Origin: Sequoia sempervirens
Taxonomy: Eukaryota > Streptophyta > Pinopsida > Cupressales > Cupressaceae
NCBI GenBank assembly: GCA_007258455.2
Contig: VDFB02270651.1
Span: 491,172,711-491,236,710, forward strand
Reading direction: 5' to 3'
Length of the DNA: 64,000 nucleotides
In this document: piece after piece, positions 58,304 through 64,000 of the stretch
How positions within the stretch are numbered: position 1 is the first letter of the stretch
How the letters are laid out: the number at the start of each line of letters is the position of its first letter
Translations under genes and position numbers: made by a program
Notes under the pieces: generated by a model
What the model was told of the DNA's origin: nothing
Seen by the model: only the letters and a program-made list of their open reading frames with translations
Database searches by the model: none

Positions 58304-60775
58304 TTAGGCATTGGACGACGAAGGTTGACTGGGGTTAACCTTGATATCTCCTTGACCAATGAGATCTTGGACATAGTTTTTCAAACCCTGACACTTATTT
58401 AAAGAGTGTCCCTTGATTTTATGAAAGTCACAATACTCATTTTCTTTAAACCATGCTGGCTTGGGCTTGGACTCGTCAAATGGCTTGGTGACAGGGTATG
58501 CGATGGGGTAATTGATTTGTAGCTGTTTATTAAAAACAACACTCAGGGGTTCACCCAATTGGGCGTATTGACATTTGGTGTTCCCCTGATTTTTTTGGTT
58601 TGACTGTTGAGGAGGACGAGGTGCCCCCTGTGGCATAGATATGGCGTTGGGTACAGACGACTGTTGTTTTTGGGATGCATTAGCCACTTGGACATGTTTG
58701 GTGTCTGTCACACCGTCATTCACCACATTCTTGTTTTTGTTCCAGAATCATGGTTTATCTCCAAATGACCTCTCTTTATCATGACTGTGTATTTTGATGT
58801 GTCCTTTGGCAATAAGGGCACGTTCAAGGATGGGTCCCTTTTCCACTATCTCTACGAAAGTGGTGACACAATGTAGTCTGAAATTGTGGGCCATGTCAAG
58901 ATGAGAGTTTTCCATGAAAAGAGTGACCATGTCTTTTTCTCTCAAAGGATTTTTCATCTGACTTGCTAATGCACACCACCGTTGGAGGTAGCTGGTAAAG
59001 GTTTCTCCATCACGTTGTTTCTCTTTTAGAAGATCTAAGGTGTCTGTATCCTTCTGCAAATTGAAAGAGAAGTAGGATACAAACTTTTCTGACAGGTCTG
59101 CAAAAGTTTTTATGGACCCCTTTTCGAGAGTCATGAACCAATCTAAGGCGTGGCTTGCTAGGCTTCGTGGGAACAAGCGCAAGAGATAGTTATCACTGTA
59201 CATGACTTCTTGACACTGGGAATAAAACTCTTGCAAGTGAGCCTTAGGATCTTTGTCTCCCTTGTATTTGTCAAATTTTGGTATCTCGAAATGTTTAGGA
59301 AATGGGATCAATGAGATGGAGGGATCAAACAGATATGGGCATATATCTTCAAATTTGAATGATTGTTTTGTAGCCCTGGCTTGAAGATCCTTAAGTGCGG
59401 CTTTGATTTCCAACAAATCCGAGCTAGGTGGTGGTGGGTTGGGGGGATATTGATGATAGGATGATAAATAATCCTGCTGAAAGGGTGTCACATTGTTGAA
59501 ATATGGGTTTGGATGATTGGATGATGACATGGCTTGTTGGTAAGATGAGGGATTTTGTTGATACGTGGGCTGTTGTTGTGGGGTATAATATGGATTTGTT
59601 TGATAAAAGTGCGGGGTAGGTTGTTGAGGAACTTGGATGGGACGTTGCGTGTTGGTTTGTTGGTATTGAGGGTATTGTTACGATTGTTGGGAGGTCGTAT
59701 AAAGCGGTTGTTGGGGAAATTGCTGTTGATTGTGATAGTAATAGTGCTGGGGAGGTTGTTGTTGTGACGTCAAATGTTGTATAGGCAGAGATGGGATATT
59801 ATGTTGTGGTTGAGCCTTTGGACGCAAAATGGATGCAAGAAAGGGGGATATGGTCTGAGCAATAGGTCAAGATGGATTTCCTTGTGATTGGTAGGATGGT
59901 TGTTATGAAGAGGCCAAAGTATTGTGTATAGGTTGTTGCGGATGAGATGGAGGAGGTAGCGTAGACGTGTTTAGTAAAGGGGGTCGTTGAGCACCACCTA
60001 GAACATTCAGCTGGGGTGTGCCTTGTGGAGGTAATTGAGGTGGAATGTTGGGTTGGTGAAGCTGCTAAGATGGTATATTTGTAGTTCCAGGAGATGGAAG
60101 TGATGCGGCAAAGGAGGTGCCCCCAATGTTGACTGAAGGTTGGTTCGGAGGAGGGGGTGCGGTTAACGTTAATGGCAGAGGTTGTGGAATGTTTTGTGGC
60201 ATACCGTAGGCAAAAGGATTATTGGGATCAGGCACTTGAGGTCCTCCTATGGCTGAAGTCGAAGCGTGTGGGGGATAGTTAACCTGATAAAGAACGGCAT
60301 TGCCAAATTCAGGTTGATGTCAACCCTCAACTGGAGGAACATTGGAGAAGTATGAACCTTCTGGTGCATTTTGGGACCCTTGGAGTACGTTAGATGGGGC
60401 ACCCTTATATTTGGACTAGTCAACATTCGAGGGGGGTTTGACACCCTTCTCAATTAGGTGGGCCAAGATTTTTTCCCCATGTTTTTCGAGCAAACGGTCA
60501 GTCATTTGTACATTGGCAGGATTACTAAAATGTTCCTCAAGTGTGAGTTCAGGTTGATTAACCATACTCTCTTCACCATGTGGTGAGTTATTCTGATTCT
60601 CGGTGTTGGAGTGTGATGAAGTACCATTATAAGGATCGTGAGGGATGTTGGTACCCTTGTTAGGATCTAATGAGACGTTGACTATGTTTTTGGGATCTTG
60701 AGGGTTGTTTGATTGGGCATTTTGAGCTTGACGATCGGCCATTTTCTTTGCCTGTGAACGGGTCTGAACAGGCAT
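58304..60775 (-). pseudogene. gag region (capsid-like and zinc knuckle)
   Basis: A long Pro/Gln/Asn-rich N-terminal part (60775-59540) precedes the Retrotrans_gag domain (about 59300-58860: 'FDKYKGDKDPKAHLQEFYSQ', 'ALDWFMTLEKGSI', 'FVSYFSF', 'ETFTSYLQRWCALASQM'). Near 58400 is a CX2HX4HX4C knuckle ('CDFHKIKGHSLNKC'), the CCHC variant usual in Tat-type elements. Capsid and nucleocapsid roles follow from the family. Eight stops interrupt it (60416 to 58304). Confidence 0.92.
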
Positions 60776-60834
60776 GCAAATGCGGGATGAGTAGATTAAT
60801 GCTTTTGTCAAATGATTTGATTGTGATTGGATAA

Positions 60835-61135
60835 GGTGTGATTTGGATGGGGTTTGGATTTGGATCAGATTTTATTCAGATATATTGGATCGGATTGGAT
60901 TTTGATTGGATTGGATTTGGATTTGGCAAGATTGGATTAGATTGGATTGGATTAGATTGGCTTGGACTTGGATTTAGCATGATTGGATTAGATTGGATTT
61001 GATTGGATTTGATTTCGATTGGATTTGGATTTGGCAAGATTGGATTAGATTGGATTGGATTAGATTTGGATTATTTGGTTGATTGGACAATTTGATCGAA
61101 TGATTGGTTTTGATAGATTTGGACTATTGGATGGG
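60835..61135 (-). repeat. (GGATT)n-like degenerate pentamer array
   Basis: Plus-strand 'ttggatt' and 'agattggattgg' words recur over about 300 bases immediately upstream of gag. Confidence 0.85.
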
Positions 61136-61734
61136 TACGATTGGGTGATGAAAGATGTGAGAGAGAGACCTTAAGCTTGATCACAGGAAGTTACCCTTAG
61201 TGACCCTAGAGCTTTAATTGATTAAGAGGATGATTACGGCACCAAATCCACCTTAAGGTAGGAATGGATTGATTGGGCTGAGGATGATAATTTACAACAC
61301 CGAATTCACCTCAAGATGGAAGCGAATTGATTGGGGTCGAAGTTAAGGATCAATAATCAACTTCAAGTGCTATGGTCAATTTGGGTAACCACTTTGTAAT
61401 ACAAGTTTAAGGCGGTTTGGCTATGGGTGGTGTTTGGTGATGTGAATGGTAAAGTTGAGGGTATGGACTTTTGAATGGACAATTAAAATGAAAGGGTGGA
61501 TTAAAGATGATTGTGGAGAATGAATGGGGATTTATAATGGTTAACGAAGATTTGGAGTGATAGAATAGAGGTTTAAACAGATCAAATGGAGGTTTTGGAA
61601 GGCTTAGAGTGACAAAATGGAGGCTTAGGATGATGGGATAATGGTTGGGAACGATTAAATGATGGTTTAGAGGCTAAATGGATCCAAATGGGGCAATTTC
61701 GAGCGTTCAGAAGGGTAAATCCACCCCTCTGTAG
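61136..61734. other. Leader region, no gene
   Basis: Untranslated leader of the retroelement. Short internal phrases repeat ('caccgaattcacctcaag' near 61298 and 'caccaaatccaccttaag' near 61239) but there is no ORF. Confidence 0.5.
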
Positions 61735-61955
61735 CAAAAATCAGGGGCATTGACAGCTTTCTACAGCAAAACAAGTGCTACCACCTTTCTGCAGCAAAAC
61801 AGGGGTGCTGCCGCCTTTCTGCAACAAGATCAGGGGCGCTGCTGCCTTTCTGCGGTAAAACAGAGGGCGTTGCCGCTTTTCTGCGGCAAAATTAGGGGCA
61901 CTGCCGCCTTTCTACGGTAAAGCAGAGGGCACTGCCACCTTTCTGCGGTAAAGAA
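61735..61955 (-). repeat. 31-bp leader tandem array, block 1
   Basis: About seven degenerate copies of a unit with plus-strand core 'gcgctgccgcctttctgc' followed by 'ggtaaa.cagag'. Confidence 0.9.
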
Positions 61956-62787
61956 AAAGTTTGGTTTTGATGGCAATGTTTGTGGCAATGACACAAAATG
62001 ATAAAGTAAGTCCAAAGTATCAAAAATTTGACAGATTTTTCACAAGAAAATACTTCAAGCAAGCACAATCCTATGATTAATATTAAGGGTATGGCCAGGC
62101 AAGGTCTTAATTTAAGATGCACAAGGCTTTTAGGGAGTCCTTGATATACTCTCGGTACGTGAGGCACAACCGTGAACACCAGTCCATCACAAGCATGAGT
62201 CGGGAACCCCAGCGAGATACTGAAAGGCTCGGACCAACTCTTCATGTCTATCTAGGTATCACCCTAGCTTCGACACTCCGCCAATTATGACGTGACTAGA
62301 TTAGGGTACAACTTTCGTTCTCCCCCCTTTATATACCCTGTCGGTACGCATGGTTGGAATCGTCCCTTGGGGTGATGAAATCCCCAAGCAGGTCCCACTA
62401 AAAAGAAGACACTAACCATTTTCAACTACTCCCCAGGCTCACACGAAGTGCAAGGGGAAAGTGAACAAATTAATGCCCCCTTGGGTAACACAAGAACAAA
62501 CAATCACAACAAGCAATGAAGTTTATTCCCTTAATTAGACTATGTTCCAAAACAACAAGGATAATTTTTTGCAGATCTGATCAAATAGATGGCTCTGCAA
62601 ATAAATGTTAGCTATATTTTTCTTCATTCTTGATCAATTACACCCTAATACACTGTAAATCATTAGCAAAAAATACCAATATCTTTGCCAAAACAATGTT
62701 AGAGGGTTATTACTTGACAATAGCAAAAAATGAGAGCCAAAACAAAGCCAAAATGACTATTTTACCTTCCAAACTATGTTGTTTTAG
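61956..62787. other. Leader region between repeat blocks, no gene
   Basis: No recognised ORF. Includes CT-rich and 'ccccaag...ggg' stretches with local inverted pairs. Confidence 0.45.
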
Positions 62788-62998
62788 GGCGCTGTCGCCT
62801 TTCTACAGTGAACAAGAGGGCACTGCCACCTTTTTGTGGTAAGGCAAAGGGCGCTGCCACCTTTTTGCAGTGGACAAGAGGGTGCTGCCACCTTTTTGCG
62901 GTAAAGTAGAGGGCACTGCCGCCTTTCTGCAGCAAAGCAGAGGGCGCTGCCACCTTTCTGCAGTAAAGCAGAGGGCGCTTCCGCCTTTCTGCAACAAA
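62788..62998 (-). repeat. 31-bp leader tandem array, block 2
   Basis: About seven units, same core as block 1, in regular 31-base register. Confidence 0.92.
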
Positions 62999-63133
62999 CT
63001 TTGTCAGATTTTTAAGAAAAAAAAGAAAAGTTGTGCCCCTCCCACTGCAAGAAAAAAAGTGTTAGAAAAATCTTCTAAATATATCCCTAATTGCAGCAAA
63101 CTTGTTAGAAGAAAATAAAACTTTCAGATGTAG

Positions 63134-63280
63134 GGCGCTGCCGCCTTTCTGTAGTGGACAAGAGGGCGCTGCCACCTTTCTGTGGTAAAGCAAAGGGTGC
63201 TGCCGCCTTTCTGCAGCAAAATGGGGGTGTTGCCGCCTTTCTGCGGTAAAGCAGAGGGCGCTGCAGTCTTTCTGTGACCT
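63134..63280 (-). repeat. 31-bp leader tandem array, block 3
   Basis: About five units of the same family; the last is degenerate. Confidence 0.9.
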
Positions 63281-63335
63281 TTTCCTGCAAAATTCTTAAC
63301 AAAAAAGGAGGTTAAATGCGAGAACCCATTTGTGG

Positions 63336-63353
63336 GTCCCACCGGGCATGCCA
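63336..63353 (-). promoter_or_regulatory. Primer-binding site of the Tat-like element
   Basis: Four bases (TTTC on the minus strand) after the LTR's terminal CA comes TGGCATGCCCGGTGGGAC, starting with the TGG expected for pairing with a tRNA CCA end. I cannot name the primer tRNA without a search. Confidence 0.65.
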
Positions 63354-63357
63354 GAAA

Positions 63358-64000
63358 TGTGATCCTAAGAATTTTATTCTACTCTAACATGCAAAATAAC
63401 TCAAAAATGCAAGTGATAAAAGACCAAGGACACCTCAAGATTAGCCAAAAGAGTGATGAAACAAGAAGGAAAATGGACAAAACAAGATTCAAATGATTTC
63501 ACCTTCCTTGTTGTTGATGTCTCCTTGATTGGCCCTTGCTTGGGATGATTTTGTGTGCTCCTTAGATGATTTCTTGAGTGACTAAATGCAAAATTGTATG
63601 TGCAAAGTGATTAGAATGAATGGCTAGATGATAGTGGATGATTGAGAATGCAAATTGGTAGCATGTAGTTATGAAAATTCAAAGTGTTCTAAAATTCTCT
63701 TGAGGAGGGGGTATTTATAGGAGAATTTGAATTCTCTAGAGAATTCAACGGTCAAGATGCATCCAACAAGGCCAAGATGAAGGGCTATGGTGGGTTGAGA
63801 ACCTACAAGCCCTCACATCTTGACATGTGGATGGTGAAGTGGCTAAGAGAAGATGAGGTGTAAGTGAGGTGTCAAAAAGGTACATGAGGTGGAGGAAGGA
63901 CAAGCACCTTGGGGAGTGAGGAGATTTCCTTAAAAAGGGATTCCTTGTTCCCAAGTGGGAGTGAAAGGGACATTTGAGGAATTTTGGAATTCCTTAAAAA
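63358..64000 (-). repeat. 5' LTR of the Tat-like element (cut by window end)
   Basis: First 643 plus-strand bases of the LTR, matching 44837-45479 without indels. It includes the TATA box complement at 63712-63719. Confidence 0.96.

Larger units (their letters stand above)
53099..60775 (-). pseudogene. gag-pol polyprotein frame of the Tat-like element
   Basis: About 2,559 codons from Met at 60775 (PVQTRSQAKK follows) to TAA at 53099, all in one frame. I find at least 19 in-frame stops (plus-strand first coordinate): 60416, 60320, 60065, 59903, 59867, 59678, 58748, 58304, 58031, 57665, 56858, 56663, 56414, 55610, 55121, 54953, 54848, 53357, 53297. There is no frameshift. Where family context tells, the lost residue is usually Gln; 55610 (Cys expected) is an exception. 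Domains are described in separate entries. A frame beginning at 60811 adds 12 codons; I prefer 60775 because PVQTRSQ-type starts are common in gypsy gag. Confidence 0.96.
44837..64000 (-). mobile_element. Giant Tat-like Ty3/gypsy LTR retrotransposon (runs off the window)
   Basis: Direct repeats at 44837 and 63358 in the same orientation are its LTRs. The order on the minus strand is 5' LTR, primer site, leader with 31-bp array, gag-pol (protease, reverse transcriptase, RNase H, second RNase H, integrase), long 3' region, polypurine tract, 3' LTR. The second archaeal-like RNase H, a total length near 20 kb, an antisense extra ORF and tandem repeats downstream of pol are known traits of Tat-lineage elements (Ogre/Retand type). 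It is inserted in copia gag. Its right flank and the target duplication of its left flank (GATAT at 44832-44836) cannot be checked here. Confidence 0.96.

Noticed and set aside
61735..63280. Regular about 31-bp repeats resembling a CRISPR array
   Set aside because: Units are directly adjacent without unique spacers, degenerate, and lie in a plant retrotransposon leader.

Overview
The window is repeat-dominated plant nuclear DNA. Evidence: plant-type Ty3/gypsy (Tat-like), Ty1/copia and L1-type LINE elements, pentatricopeptide-repeat (PPR) and NLR-type leucine-rich-repeat gene debris, a plant mobile domain (PMD) gene, and long AT-rich spacers. The amount of nested, slowly decaying retroelement sequence and the near absence of intact host genes suggest a large-genome seed plant, probably a gymnosperm. 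That last step is inference. I see no confidently intact host gene, rRNA, tRNA or CRISPR array.

Layout. (1) 1-8.2 kb: unassigned AT-rich DNA, an LRR pseudogene (about 2.13-3.17 kb) and two related LTR-like copies placed end to end (about 4.8-6.69 and 6.7-8.21 kb). (2) 8.2-25 kb: a mosaic of local direct and inverted duplications, degenerate ATGCATCCATG-type arrays, a long hairpin, at least four PPR gene fragments on both strands, and a decayed multi-exon gene at 15.4-17.7 kb with an endonuclease/exonuclease/phosphatase (EEP)-like block followed by an RPA/OB-fold-like block. (3) 26.25-34.0 kb: AT-rich inverted repeats, split by a nearly complete 6.1 kb LINE (26788-32917) with a 16-bp target-site duplication and poly(A). 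(4) 34.0-35.4 kb: 3' part of a second, minus-strand LINE. (5) 35.6-40.1 kb: very AT-rich DNA, a foldback element with palindromic subrepeats, and directly abutting it a minus-strand gypsy-type LTR. (6) about 41.2-44.84 kb: the 5' part of a Ty1/copia element (primer-binding site and broken gag), cut by (7) a giant minus-strand Tat-like gypsy element from 44837 to beyond the window end (more than 19 kb).

The gypsy element is the main object. Its 3' LTR is 44837-46189 and its 5' LTR starts at 63358 and runs off the window. Between them, on the minus strand, are a leader with 31-bp tandem repeats, one continuous gag-pol reading frame (60775 down to 53099) broken by at least 19 in-frame stops but no frameshift, and then a long 3' region. 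That region carries, on the opposite strand, a PMD/coiled-coil gene that appears to have an intron. The damage pattern (stops at glutamine, arginine or tryptophan positions, Asp-to-Asn and Ser-to-Phe changes at catalytic motifs, almost only transitions between the LTRs) points to decay by methylated-cytosine deamination.
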